Origin: Sphingobium phenoxybenzoativorans
GTDB taxonomy: Bacteria; Pseudomonadota; Alphaproteobacteria; Sphingomonadales; Sphingomonadaceae
Assembly (NCBI RefSeq): GCF_001757355.1
Contig: NZ_MINO01000045.1
Coordinates: 1-32,076 of the forward strand
DNA: 32,076 nucleotides
Direction of reading: 5' to 3'
Shown: one piece after another, positions 16,301 to 23,361 of the stretch
Position numbering within the stretch: the first letter of the stretch is position 1
Layout of the letters: every line of letters begins with the position of its first letter
The notes under the pieces: model-generated
Database searches by the model: none
Told to the model about the DNA's origin: nothing
What the model saw: the letters and a program-made list of their open reading frames with translations, nothing else
Program-made: the position numbers and the translations under genes

Positions 16301-16395
16301 GCGGCCTCATTACCTCCACTTTGCTGACGCTGGTCCTACTGCCGATCCTGTTCGAGCGCTTCGGGGAAAGCGCCGGGGAGGCCGCTAATGCCTGA
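13324..16395 (+). CDS. Heavy-metal-efflux type RND transporter (CusA/CzcA family)
   Basis: A 1023-residue inner-membrane proton-driven pump, full length for the HME-RND family. It shows the N-terminal helix then 'NLPVDAYPNIAQTQV', duplicated periplasmic domains, and twelve expected helices in two sets. TM4 carries 'GMLVDGAVVVVEN' with D401, the position of the essential Asp408 of CzcA. The aligned place of CzcA's first aspartate (DFG) is Ala395, so this is not a classical CzcA-type Zn/Co/Cd relay. The second periplasmic half has 'TFMPTMDEGSVIVQLTKLPS'; where CusA has a substrate methionine (MPSTLPG) this protein has none. The substrate is therefore uncertain. Its stop overlaps the DUF3240 gene by eight bases. 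Confidence 0.92.
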   Translation: MLRSLVATALSYRLLVLILAAATAGLGVWAFVNLPVDAYPNIAQTQVKLILKAPGMTPEEVESRVITPIETEMLGIPNQAILRSSAKYAIADITIDFTDGTDIYWARQQVAERLAGVTGDLPAAVTGGLAPISTPLSDVYMFTIEGPLSLQQKRELLDWTIRPALRTVPGVADVNALGGYVRTFEVRPDPVALASAKLSISDLRTAIESGNRNDGAGRLTDGEESLIVRAVGAIRSVEDLQTLVIASRDGRIVRLGDVATVGTGSLTRYGAVTRGGKAEAVEGLVIALRGADARAVVDGVRTRLAGLQHSLPAGTQIHVFYDRSDLIGRAVGTVEEALLEATVLVVVLLILFLGDWRAATIVAATLPMAALITFLFMRVMGLSANLMSLGGLAIAIGMLVDGAVVVVENVVERLSHAQGEDTPRLNHVFRATSEVIVPVSAGIVIIALVFLPLLSLQGLEGKLFAPVALTIVFALAGSLLLALTLVPVLASFSLRSGHHGEPWIMRQIGPRYQALLDAAFAHKKLVYGLSATGLVLAGLAYGAAGKTFMPTMDEGSVIVQLTKLPSISLDQSVAGDMAVQRALRTVPEVEDVIARVGSDEIGLDPMGPNETDSFVQLKPRSQWRGDKDFVVGEMRKALDGLPGIQSSFTQPIEMRVSEMLTGARGDLAVKIFGPDTATLAELAGRIQDILSGIHGSSEVLTVANDNVDYLQLDIDRAAAGRFGMPVDQFQDALRAQVEGVRSGVVAEGQKRIPIVIRGDDGIRSDPARFADLQLRTPDGTLARVSDMARVERTQGPVKLDHENGSRFALVQAFVSGRDLVGYVDEAKAQVTAKVRLPAGYSIVWGGQFENQQRASARLMMVVPVALVLIFLVLLAALRSLRAALLILSNIPFAMVGGLISLWLSGEYLSVPASVGFIALLGIAVLNGLVLVAYFRQLRADGVGMAETVRLGAQRRLRPVLMTAGITAFGLVPLLFASGPGSEIQRPLAIVVIGGLITSTLLTLVLLPILFERFGESAGEAANA

Positions 16396-16687
16396 CCTGC
16401 TGTTCACCCTCCATTGCGCCACCCGCGATACCGAGCTTCTCGTGGACGCGATCCGCGCCGTCTCCCCCACGCCAATCCATGTCCGCGGGGAAGCTGTGCG
16501 AGGTCGCGATTTTGGCGATGCGGGAACCGCCGAGCGCGTGTCGGGCGAATTGAAGCGTTCGACGCTCGAACTGATCGTGAGCGCAGACGCGGTGCCCGAC
16601 CTGCTCCGCACCGTAAAAGACGCGCGGCGCGATCTGCCGGTCCGGTGGCGCACGACGCCCCTGCTCGATCATGGAAGGATCGCCTGA
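16388..16687 (+). CDS. DUF3240-like small protein of the efflux operon
   Basis: A 99-residue soluble protein without signal peptide or membrane helix, starting inside the end of the RND gene and ending on the first base of the channel gene. The layout of a first strand ('DLLFTLHCATRDTELLVDAI'), a middle segment ('SGELKRSTLELIVSADAV') and a closing strand ('LPVRWRTTPLLDHGRI') matches the DUF3240 family. That family is seen next to heavy-metal RND pumps and is thought to have a PII-like ferredoxin fold. It may be a regulatory or metal-sensing subunit of the pump; that is inference from position. One cysteine (C10) and a few histidines are the only possible metal ligands. Confidence 0.72.
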   Translation: MPDLLFTLHCATRDTELLVDAIRAVSPTPIHVRGEAVRGRDFGDAGTAERVSGELKRSTLELIVSADAVPDLLRTVKDARRDLPVRWRTTPLLDHGRIA

Positions 16688-17925
16688 TGCGGATCGTACT
16701 CGCCGCTCTCGGCCTTCTGACGGCCGCGCCTGCCCTGGCCCAGCATACCGATCTGCCGCCTGCCGACAAGGTCAACGAAGCGCTCGACAATCACCCCAGC
16801 GTCGCCGCCGCAATTGCGCGCGTCGAAGCCGCACGGGCACGCGGCGATATGCTGCGCAAAGGCCCCCACGAAGTGACGGTGAGCGGCAGCTACATTCGCC
16901 GAACCGTCGATCGCGAAGGCGGGTTCGACGAATTCGATACGACAATCAGCCGCCCATTCCGCCTGCCGGGCAAGGCCGCGCTCGACCGCGAAGCCGGTGC
17001 GCTCGGCATTGAGGTCGCGGAAAACCAGATGGAGGATGTCCGCCATCAAACCGCGCTGCTGCTGGCCGGCTATTGGCACGACTGGCTCACTGCGGGAAGC
17101 CATTATCGCAACGATCTCGACAGCGTCCGCGGGCTGGAGGAGGCAATCGCCGCCATAAAGCGGCGGGTCACGCTGCGAGACGCCGCCCAACTCGACCTCG
17201 ACCAGGCGCAGGCGGCGCTGGCTCAGGCGCGCGCGCAGGCCGCATCGTCACTCTCGCTGCGCGAACAGGCGCGCGTGACCTTCGCAGCGTCCTTTCCGGA
17301 AATCCCGCTCCCCTCCGAACCACCAGAACTGGCCGACCCCATGCTGCCCGCCCAGGGGCTGGAAGCGATGCGCGACCTGGTAATCGAGCGCAGTCACGAG
17401 ATCCGCGCCGCCGACAAGGAAGCGCAGCGTCTGAACGTGACTTCGCGTCGGGTGCGAGCGGATCGCATCGCAGACCCGAGCTTCGGCGTCCGCCTGTTCA
17501 GCGAGCGCGGCGGCGCGGAAGCCGGCGCGGGCGTGGTGGCTTTAATCCCGCTCGGCGGTGGCTATCGCAGAGCCGCAGCCGATCAGGCGTCAGCCGAGGC
17601 CAATGCCGCGCGCATGGAACTCGCGGCCGTGCAGCGCAGCATCGAGGCGACCGCCAATGCCGACCTTTCCAACGCGCACACCCGGCTCGATGCCTGGCGC
17701 AATGCCGACGCTTCGGCGCGCAGCGCCGGCGACGCCGCCGAAAGGACGGTGCGCGGTTACCAACTCGGGCAGATCGACCTCTCCGATATGCTCTATGCCC
17801 GCCGGCAGGCCAATGACGCGCGCCGAATGGAAATCGAGGCGCGCTCCGAAGCCGATCGTGCTCTGCTCAAGATCCAGATCGATTCCCACAGCATCTGGGC
17901 ACCAGATGAAGCGGGGCACGACTAG
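16687..17925 (+). CDS. TolC-family outer-membrane efflux channel (CzcC-like)
   Basis: A 412-residue outer-membrane factor that completes the tripartite efflux complex. A signal peptide (1-18, 'LGLLTAAPALA') is followed by two repeated helical-hairpin halves with abundant Ala-rich coiled coil: 'NEALDNHPSVAAAIARVEAA' near the start of half one, and 'VIERSHEIRAADKEAQRLNV' in half two. 'GYQLGQIDLSDML' near the end is the typical motif before the last helix. The ATG at 16687 overlaps the previous stop (TGATG) and begins the signal peptide; a longer upstream frame is antisense-like filler within the DUF3240 gene. There is no lipobox cysteine. It is translationally coupled to the genes before it. 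Confidence 0.88.
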   Translation: MRIVLAALGLLTAAPALAQHTDLPPADKVNEALDNHPSVAAAIARVEAARARGDMLRKGPHEVTVSGSYIRRTVDREGGFDEFDTTISRPFRLPGKAALDREAGALGIEVAENQMEDVRHQTALLLAGYWHDWLTAGSHYRNDLDSVRGLEEAIAAIKRRVTLRDAAQLDLDQAQAALAQARAQAASSLSLREQARVTFAASFPEIPLPSEPPELADPMLPAQGLEAMRDLVIERSHEIRAADKEAQRLNVTSRRVRADRIADPSFGVRLFSERGGAEAGAGVVALIPLGGGYRRAAADQASAEANAARMELAAVQRSIEATANADLSNAHTRLDAWRNADASARSAGDAAERTVRGYQLGQIDLSDMLYARRQANDARRMEIEARSEADRALLKIQIDSHSIWAPDEAGHD

Positions 17926-17985
17926 CTAACATACGGCAAGCAAACATTCTCGACATGAAACGAGCCTGCACTTAGAGGATGCTGC

Positions 17986-18384
17986 GTGACCGAAGCTCGC
18001 AAATTCCTTGTCCGGCACCATTGGCTGTGCGCGCTCCTGCTAGGCGCTGCGCTGCTCGTGAAGGCGTTGGTGCCGGCGGGTTTCATGCCGGTCGTCTCGA
18101 ATGGCGTGATCCTGGTCCAGCTGTGCTCGGGGCAAGGGCCTCAGAAGATCGCAATCAAGTTGCCGAGCAAAGGCGGCGAGCAGGACCATGACGAGCACAA
18201 GAAGGCGGAAGCGCCTTGCGCCTTTACCGGCCTGTCCTCGCCATCGCTCGCGGCCGTCGATGCGCTGCTCCTAGCCGTCGCCCTCGCCTTCATCCTCGCA
18301 ACGGTTTTTCGGCGTCCAAACCGCATAGTCCTCCGGCGCGGCACCTATCTGCGCCCGCCGGCGATCGGTCCTCCCACCACCTGA
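17986..18384 (+). CDS. DUF2946 family small membrane protein (copper-locus type)
   Basis: A 132-residue protein starting with GTG, preceded by AGAGG. It has an N-terminal hydrophobic segment (about residues 12-32, ending 'VPAGFMPVVSNG'), an exposed loop, and a second membrane helix (about 86-108). The 'KALVPAGFMPV' motif at the start is the usual DUF2946 hallmark. The loop contains potential metal ligands: 'QLCSGQG', 'DHDEH' and 'APCAF'. The family has no proven function but commonly sits beside copper-related TonB receptors, as here. It follows the efflux channel by 60 bp and could share its transcript or have its own promoter. Confidence 0.75.
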   Translation: MTEARKFLVRHHWLCALLLGAALLVKALVPAGFMPVVSNGVILVQLCSGQGPQKIAIKLPSKGGEQDHDEHKKAEAPCAFTGLSSPSLAAVDALLLAVALAFILATVFRRPNRIVLRRGTYLRPPAIGPPTT

Positions 18385-18408
18385 TTCCTTCGACATTCCC
18401 CGTTGATG

Positions 18409-18429
18409 GGCGCCCCTCGCCGGGGCGCC
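18409..18429 (+). other. GC-rich perfect hairpin in leader of TonB receptor gene
   Basis: GGCGCCCC (18409-18416) pairs with GGGGCGCC (18422-18429) around a five-base loop. It lies between the DUF2946 stop and the receptor start, 22 bases before the ATG and close to the ribosome-binding site. No T-run follows, so it is not a standard terminator. It could slow ribosome access or act as a processing or stability element. Confidence 0.5.
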
Positions 18430-18451
18430 GCATGTGAATCAGGATTCCGAC

Positions 18452-20686
18452 ATGACGATTATGCTTGATTCCGCGCATTGCGCGGCAACCACCATGCCTG
18501 CCTTCGCTCGCTCCACCAGCAAGCAACCAACTTTCAAGGTTCGCCTCGCCGGGAGCTTCGCTTTTCCCGCACTCGTCGCTGTGCTGGCGGGCGCCCCCAT
18601 CTCGCGAGCCTTCGCCCAGGACGGGACGCCGCTGCCAGAGGTCGACGTTAGCTCGGCGAGCGAGGCGGGGTCGACGGTTTCGGGTGAGCGGCTTTCCCCC
18701 TCGCGCCTGCGCGACCTTCAGGTCGGCTCGAGCGATACCGCAGCGATCCTGCAAAGCGTACCCGGCGTCAGCGGCTATGGGGCCGGGGGCTTCTCGACCT
18801 TGCCGGTGATCCGGGGCCTTGAAGCGCAGCGCTTGACCGTGCTGGTCGACGGCGTGGCGATTGCCTCGGCCTGTCCGAACGATATGAATCCGCCCCTGTC
18901 CTACACCGATCCGCAAACCGTGAGCGCGATCGACGTCATTACCGGCGTTTCGCCAGTCAGCTATGGCGGCGACAGCATCGGCGGGATCATTCGCGTCGAG
19001 AGCGCTCCGCCCCGCTTTGCGAAACAGGGCGAAACGCTGCTGACCGGCGAAGCATCGGCCTTCTATCGAAGCAATGGCGACGGGTTCGGCGGCGCGCTGT
19101 CCGTGACGGCCGCAAGCGACAGGCTCAGCCTGACCTATAGCGGCTCCTATACCCAGGCCGGCAATTTCAAGGGCGGCGGCTCGCTGGGGGGCGTGCGGTC
19201 CAGCGAATATGCCAAGACCGACCACAGCCTCAATCTCGCAGCGCAAGTCAGCAACGGCCTGATCGAGCTGAAAGGCGGCTATCATTTCACGCCCTATGAG
19301 GGTTTCCCGAACCAATATATGGACATGACGTCCAACAAATCATGGTTCCTGAACGGCCATTATGCCGGCGTCTTCGATTGGGGCAATCTCGATGTGCGGG
19401 CGAGCTGGCGCGACACCGACCACGTCATGAACTTCCTCGCCGACAAGGGCGGGACCGCGACCGGCGGGATGCCGATGAACACGGAGGTCCACAGCGCGAG
19501 CTATACCGTCCAGGCGGATATATTGCTCGGCGGCGGCACGCTGCGCCTGGGCAGCGAATTCCAGCATCAATGGCTCAACGACTATTGGCCGCCCGTTGTG
19601 GGCAATATGATGATGGGGCCGAATGCGTTCATCAACGTCAACGGGGCCAAGCGCGATCGGCTCGGCACCTTCCTCGAGTGGGAAACGCGCTGGGATAGCG
19701 GTTTCTCCCTCATCGCCGGCATCCGTAACGATCAGGTCTGGATGAACACCGGCAAGGTCGCGCCCTATGGCACCGGCATGATGCAGATGGCCGATGTCAT
19801 GGCGGCAGCGGCGTTCAACAAGGCCGACCGCAAGCGCCACGACAGCAATTGGAGCGGCAGCCTGCTGGTCCGCTACGCGCTTTCGGACGGGGCGGATATC
19901 GAGATCGGCTATGCCCGCAAGGTTCGCTCGCCCAATATCTACGAGCGCTATAGCTGGGGCCGGGGCAGCATGGCGAGCCGCATGATCGGGTGGTTCGGCG
20001 ACGGGAACGGCTATGTCGGCAACCTCGACCTTCGCCCCGAAAAGGCCGATACGCTGAGCGCCGCCCTGGCCATTTCCGGAGGCGGCAAGGATGGCTGGTC
20101 GTTCAAGATCGCGCCCTATTACACCCATGTCGACGAATATATCGACGCCGTTAAGCTGGCGGACTTCACCGACATGATGGGCAGTCCGACCGGGTTCGTT
20201 CAATTGCAGTTCGCCAACCAGAAGGCAGAGATCTACGGCATCGACATATCGGGCGCCGTGCCGCTATGGTCATCGTCGTCGGCCGGCACCGCGCGTCTGA
20301 CCGCGCGCGCGAGCTGGCTGCACGGCCAGAATCTGACCGACCACGCACCGCTCTATCACCAGATGCCGTTCAATGCGGCGCTGAGCCTCGAGCATCGGAT
20401 CGGCGGCCTCGAAACCCGGATTGACCTCGACATCGTGACGGAAAAGGATCGCGCCGATCCGACCCGCAACGAACCGCGGACGGGCAGCTACGCGCTGCTC
20501 AATGTCCAGCTCGCCTATCGCATCGACAAGGTTCGCCTGACGCTCGGCGCCGACAATCTGTTCGACAAGGCCTATTATGCTCCGCTTAGCGGCATGTCGC
20601 TCGGCGATCTGAAGGCGACCGGCGTGCGCCGCCCGGTTCCGGGCCGGGGGCGATCGGTCAACGCCGGGATCACGATTGCGTTTTGA
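18452..20686 (+). CDS. TonB-dependent copper receptor (OprC/NosA-like)
   Basis: A 744-residue outer-membrane receptor with a long signal sequence ('FPALVAVLAGAPISRAFAQ' to residue 56), a TonB-box region ('TPLPEVDVSS'), a plug domain (about 75-190) and a 22-strand barrel ending in aromatic Phe. In OprC of Pseudomonas copper is held by a CxxxM-HxM site (C143, M147, H323, M325). Here the same residues occur at nearly the same numbers: C141 and M145 in 'ASACPNDMNPP', and H324 and M326 in 'DTDHVMNF'. Extra Met-rich loops ('GGMPMN', 'GNMMMGP', 'GMMQMADVM') also favour soft-metal capture. The ATG at 18452 follows CAGGA at a good distance; a GTG 18 bases upstream is less likely. A dedicated TonB gene follows seven bases later. 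Confidence 0.9.
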   Translation: MTIMLDSAHCAATTMPAFARSTSKQPTFKVRLAGSFAFPALVAVLAGAPISRAFAQDGTPLPEVDVSSASEAGSTVSGERLSPSRLRDLQVGSSDTAAILQSVPGVSGYGAGGFSTLPVIRGLEAQRLTVLVDGVAIASACPNDMNPPLSYTDPQTVSAIDVITGVSPVSYGGDSIGGIIRVESAPPRFAKQGETLLTGEASAFYRSNGDGFGGALSVTAASDRLSLTYSGSYTQAGNFKGGGSLGGVRSSEYAKTDHSLNLAAQVSNGLIELKGGYHFTPYEGFPNQYMDMTSNKSWFLNGHYAGVFDWGNLDVRASWRDTDHVMNFLADKGGTATGGMPMNTEVHSASYTVQADILLGGGTLRLGSEFQHQWLNDYWPPVVGNMMMGPNAFINVNGAKRDRLGTFLEWETRWDSGFSLIAGIRNDQVWMNTGKVAPYGTGMMQMADVMAAAAFNKADRKRHDSNWSGSLLVRYALSDGADIEIGYARKVRSPNIYERYSWGRGSMASRMIGWFGDGNGYVGNLDLRPEKADTLSAALAISGGGKDGWSFKIAPYYTHVDEYIDAVKLADFTDMMGSPTGFVQLQFANQKAEIYGIDISGAVPLWSSSSAGTARLTARASWLHGQNLTDHAPLYHQMPFNAALSLEHRIGGLETRIDLDIVTEKDRADPTRNEPRTGSYALLNVQLAYRIDKVRLTLGADNLFDKAYYAPLSGMSLGDLKATGVRRPVPGRGRSVNAGITIAF

Positions 20687-20692
20687 GCGCCC

Positions 20693-21409
20693 ATGCTCCC
20701 GAACTCGCACGACATGAACGAGGAGCCGAGGGCAGGCTATGGCCAGCCCTCGGCCTGGTCGCAGCGCCTGGGCGCGGGCCTTGCCGCCGCGTCATGCTGC
20801 CTGCTGGTGCTAGTGGCGCTCAATGCCAATCTATCGGGACGGCTGCGAATGACGCAGCCTGTGCAGGTGAGCCGCTTCCGGTTGTTTACCCCGTCGCCAC
20901 CGTCACCACCGCCTTCAACGTTGTCGCGATCGCGGACAGACGAGGCCCGCCTATCGCCGGAGCGGCGCCCTGCGCACCCGCCTGAGCTGGCTACGACGGG
21001 AGAAAGAGGCGGACCAGCTTCGTCGCCTATACCCGCTGCTCCAGCAATCGCCTCTCCGTTCGCTGTCGCGCCGGTAAGCAGACCGCCCGCGCCGGAACCC
21101 GAGGTCGCGCCGCCGCAAGCCCAGGATGATAAGAAACAGTCCGCGCTTGCGGCCTATCAGCGCCAGCTCTGGGCGCGAATAGCCGCGCGCAAGCCCGCGG
21201 GGATCCACCTCGACGGGGTCGCAACGGTCCGCTTCATCGTCGGGGCTGACGGCGCGCTGATTGCCGTCGAGCTGGCCGGCAGCAGCGGGAATGCCGCGCT
21301 CGATCGCCTGGCGCTCCGCACGGTGCGCAATGCTGCTCCTTTTCCAACACCGCCTATGGGCGTGGAAAGCGAGCAGTTGGTCTTTACGATACCATTCAGC
21401 TTTCATTGA
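20693..21409 (+). CDS. Dedicated TonB energy transducer
   Basis: A 238-residue TonB-like protein that would couple the inner-membrane proton gradient to the adjacent copper receptor. It has a cytoplasmic N-terminus, one membrane helix (about residues 28-45, 'LAAASCCLLVLVALNA'), a Pro/Ala-rich periplasmic spacer (about 60-150), and a C-terminal TonB domain. The domain contains 'YQRQLWARIAARKPAGIHLD', 'VRFIVGADGALIAVEL' and 'SSGNAALDRLALRTVRNAAPFP'. It starts six bases after the receptor stop. A second ATG at 20714 is possible. No ExbB/ExbD gene is in the window, so it must use those encoded elsewhere. Its stop region overlaps the convergent small gene by seven bases. Confidence 0.88.
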   Translation: MLPNSHDMNEEPRAGYGQPSAWSQRLGAGLAAASCCLLVLVALNANLSGRLRMTQPVQVSRFRLFTPSPPSPPPSTLSRSRTDEARLSPERRPAHPPELATTGERGGPASSPIPAAPAIASPFAVAPVSRPPAPEPEVAPPQAQDDKKQSALAAYQRQLWARIAARKPAGIHLDGVATVRFIVGADGALIAVELAGSSGNAALDRLALRTVRNAAPFPTPPMGVESEQLVFTIPFSFH

Positions 21410-21654
21410 GGCCGCATGGCGGACGAGGATGGCTCGATCGTCAATAGGGCGACGCGCACACGTTCCAGAAACAAAACACGGTGATCGTCGCGAGCCTTGA
21501 TGGGAGCCTGCGCCTCATCGACAAGAGCCTGTCCGGCACGTTGCCCATGCGTCTCGATCAGTGCGAGCGCCGCCGCTATTTCCTCGGAATTGGCAGCGTC
21601 ACCATCGGATGAACCTTTCCCCGGAAGCCGAAGCGATAGCTTCTTGCGCGCCAT
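21403..21654 (-). CDS. Small hypothetical protein (83 aa)
   Basis: An 83-residue soluble protein with a very basic N-terminus ('ARKKLSLRLPGKGSS') and a helical remainder ('NSEEIAAALALIETHGQRAG', then 'RVLFLERVRVALLTIEP'). A good ribosome-binding sequence (AAAAGGGTG) sits just before the ATG, which supports it as a gene. It follows the methyltransferase by 25 bp on the same strand and is probably the last gene of that operon. Its end overlaps the tonB stop on the opposite strand. I do not recognise a family and assign no function. Confidence 0.55.
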   Translation of the reverse strand: MARKKLSLRLPGKGSSDGDAANSEEIAAALALIETHGQRAGQALVDEAQAPIKARDDHRVLFLERVRVALLTIEPSSSAMRPQ

Positions 21655-21679
21655 ATTATCACCCTTTTCTTGAATGCTC

Positions 21680-22540
21680 TCAGGCCCGTGCGCTCACCAG
21701 CCAGGCCTTCGCCCCCATATGAACGCCATTCTCATCGCAATGGCGCTCGAACAGCTCGACAAGATGCTGGTGAATGGCCTTGCGTACCTCTGCCCCGTTC
21801 TGTCGAACAAGATCGCCGATCTGCATCCCCTCAAGCACGAAGCGAGCGGCGCTCTCGGGATCACTGCCGGGGCCGCCCACGCGCTGCTCACCTGTCCAGG
21901 CATCGAATCTGACCTCGCAGAAACCCGCGCTTTGGAGAAGGTCGATCACATAGTCCTGCTCGCCGAGCGCGAATGGTCCCGGCGCGCGCGACTGCGGCGT
22001 CGGCAGGTCCATATGCTCCTTGATGATGCCCATGACACTAAGCTGCCACGGATTGTCAGCGATGGGCGCCCAGACAGCGATGTCGAGCCGCCCGCCATCG
22101 CGCAACATCCGGCGCAGATTGGCGAAAGCGGGATAAGGCTCAGCGAAGAACATCGAACCGAAGCGCGAGAACAGCCGATCGAACGGCGCTTCTTTCGGCA
22201 TCGCAGTGGCGGCATCGCCCTGCTCAAAGCGGATATTGGCAAGGCCCGCGCGCTGTGCCCGTTCCCTGGCCATCCCCACCAGATCGGGTGAGATGTCGAG
22301 GCCGAGCACAAATCCGGTGTTGCCGACGGCCGTGGCGATCTGCCGCGTGGTCCAGCCACCGCCGCATCCGACATCGACCACCGTTTCGCCGAAGTTGTAT
22401 GCGGCCTGGGCAAGCAACGCCCTGCCGATCGGCTCGATCATGCTTTCGAAGCGGTCGAGCTGGGCGAGCCAACGCATGCCCGCCTGGCCGGCCCAATCGT
22501 GCGCGGCCAAACCTTCCCTGTTCTCCCCAGCATCGTTCAT
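21680..22540 (-). CDS. Class I SAM-dependent methyltransferase
   Basis: A 286-residue soluble methyltransferase. The SAM-binding motif I is 'VVDVGCGGGWTTRQIA', followed by the acidic strand 'VLGLDISPDLVGMARER' (motif II), then 'FEQGDAATAM' and 'FDRLFSRFGSMFF'. The N-terminus 'WAGQAGMRWLAQLDRFESMI' and the C-terminal segment 'VLEGMQIGDLVRQNGAEVRK' are like UbiE/generic Methyltransf_11/25 proteins, but the substrate cannot be deduced. The ATG at 22540 is chosen because conserved sequence begins soon after it; the open frame extends 27 codons further with no sensible N-terminus. It lies 28 bp after the TauE/SafE gene, so it is probably part of the sulfur-detoxification operon. Confidence 0.82.
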   Translation of the reverse strand: MNDAGENREGLAAHDWAGQAGMRWLAQLDRFESMIEPIGRALLAQAAYNFGETVVDVGCGGGWTTRQIATAVGNTGFVLGLDISPDLVGMARERAQRAGLANIRFEQGDAATAMPKEAPFDRLFSRFGSMFFAEPYPAFANLRRMLRDGGRLDIAVWAPIADNPWQLSVMGIIKEHMDLPTPQSRAPGPFALGEQDYVIDLLQSAGFCEVRFDAWTGEQRVGGPGSDPESAARFVLEGMQIGDLVRQNGAEVRKAIHQHLVELFERHCDENGVHMGAKAWLVSARA

Positions 22541-22568
22541 CGATGTATTCCCATCGTCGTTACAAGAA

Positions 22569-23357
22569 TCAGCCCAGGATCGCGGCGGTGCTTTGCCACA
22601 GCATGTAGGCGGCAACCGCAAAGATCAGCAGTGCGAATATCGTATTGAGCACCCCCTTGTGCGCCGACAGCCGCCGAGAGAGCGCCGCGCCCACAAGGCC
22701 GCCGATGACGCCGCCGGCGATGAACGCCGCAGCAAGCCCCCAATCAACCAGGCCGGAAAGGGCATAGTTGAGCGCGGCAGTCAGACCAAAAGCGGTGACG
22801 GCGACCAGCGACGATCCGACGGCGTTGCGCATCGGCATCCCGGTCGAAGCCATCAGTCCCGGCACGATCAGGAAGCCCCCGCCGATGCCGAAGAACCCGG
22901 AAAAGAGACCAGTGGCGGCCCCATAACCGATCACCTTGGGCGCATTCTCGCGCCGGCATTGGACATCGGGATTGCCGGGATCGCCCCGGCTTTTTAGCAT
23001 CAGCCCGCCAACCAGGACCATCAGCAGAGCGAACAGGAACAGCAGCTTCTGTCCATCGAACGCTTTACCGAGCGTCGATCCGGCATAGGCGCCGGCGACA
23101 CCAGCGGCGGCGAACATGCCGGCGCAACGCCATTTGATCGTCCGCTGGCGCGCGTGGGGAACGAGATTGGCCCCGGCATTGGCGGCGACCGCCAGCGCGC
23201 TGGTGCCGATCGCGACATGCGGCGAGGCGACGCCGACCAGATAGACCATGAGCGGGACGGCGAGGATTGAGCCCCCACCGCCCACCAGCCCCAGCGTGAA
23301 TCCGACGAGCGAGCCCGATCCGGCACCAAGCAGATATTGGATGGGTTCGAGTGCCAT
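22569..23357 (-). CDS. TauE/SafE family sulfite/organosulfonate exporter
   Basis: A 262-residue inner-membrane protein with about eight helices in two repeated halves. The glycine-rich family motifs are present in both: 'GFTLGLVGGGGSILAVPLMV' near the start and 'GLFSGFFGIGGGFLIVPGLM' in the second half. TauE/SafE proteins export sulfite, sulfoacetate or related anions. It is four bases downstream of the persulfide-dioxygenase-like gene, whose product would generate sulfite, so sulfite export is the most likely task. The same pairing is known from BigR-controlled operons in other Proteobacteria. Confidence 0.88.
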   Translation of the reverse strand: MALEPIQYLLGAGSGSLVGFTLGLVGGGGSILAVPLMVYLVGVASPHVAIGTSALAVAANAGANLVPHARQRTIKWRCAGMFAAAGVAGAYAGSTLGKAFDGQKLLFLFALLMVLVGGLMLKSRGDPGNPDVQCRRENAPKVIGYGAATGLFSGFFGIGGGFLIVPGLMASTGMPMRNAVGSSLVAVTAFGLTAALNYALSGLVDWGLAAAFIAGGVIGGLVGAALSRRLSAHKGVLNTIFALLIFAVAAYMLWQSTAAILG

Positions 23358-23361
23358 GGCC

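Noticed and set aside
18290..19315. 341-codon minus-strand open frame over the start of the TonB receptor
   Set aside because: The plus strand carries a signal peptide, plug domain and copper-site residues; the minus frame shows nothing recognisable.
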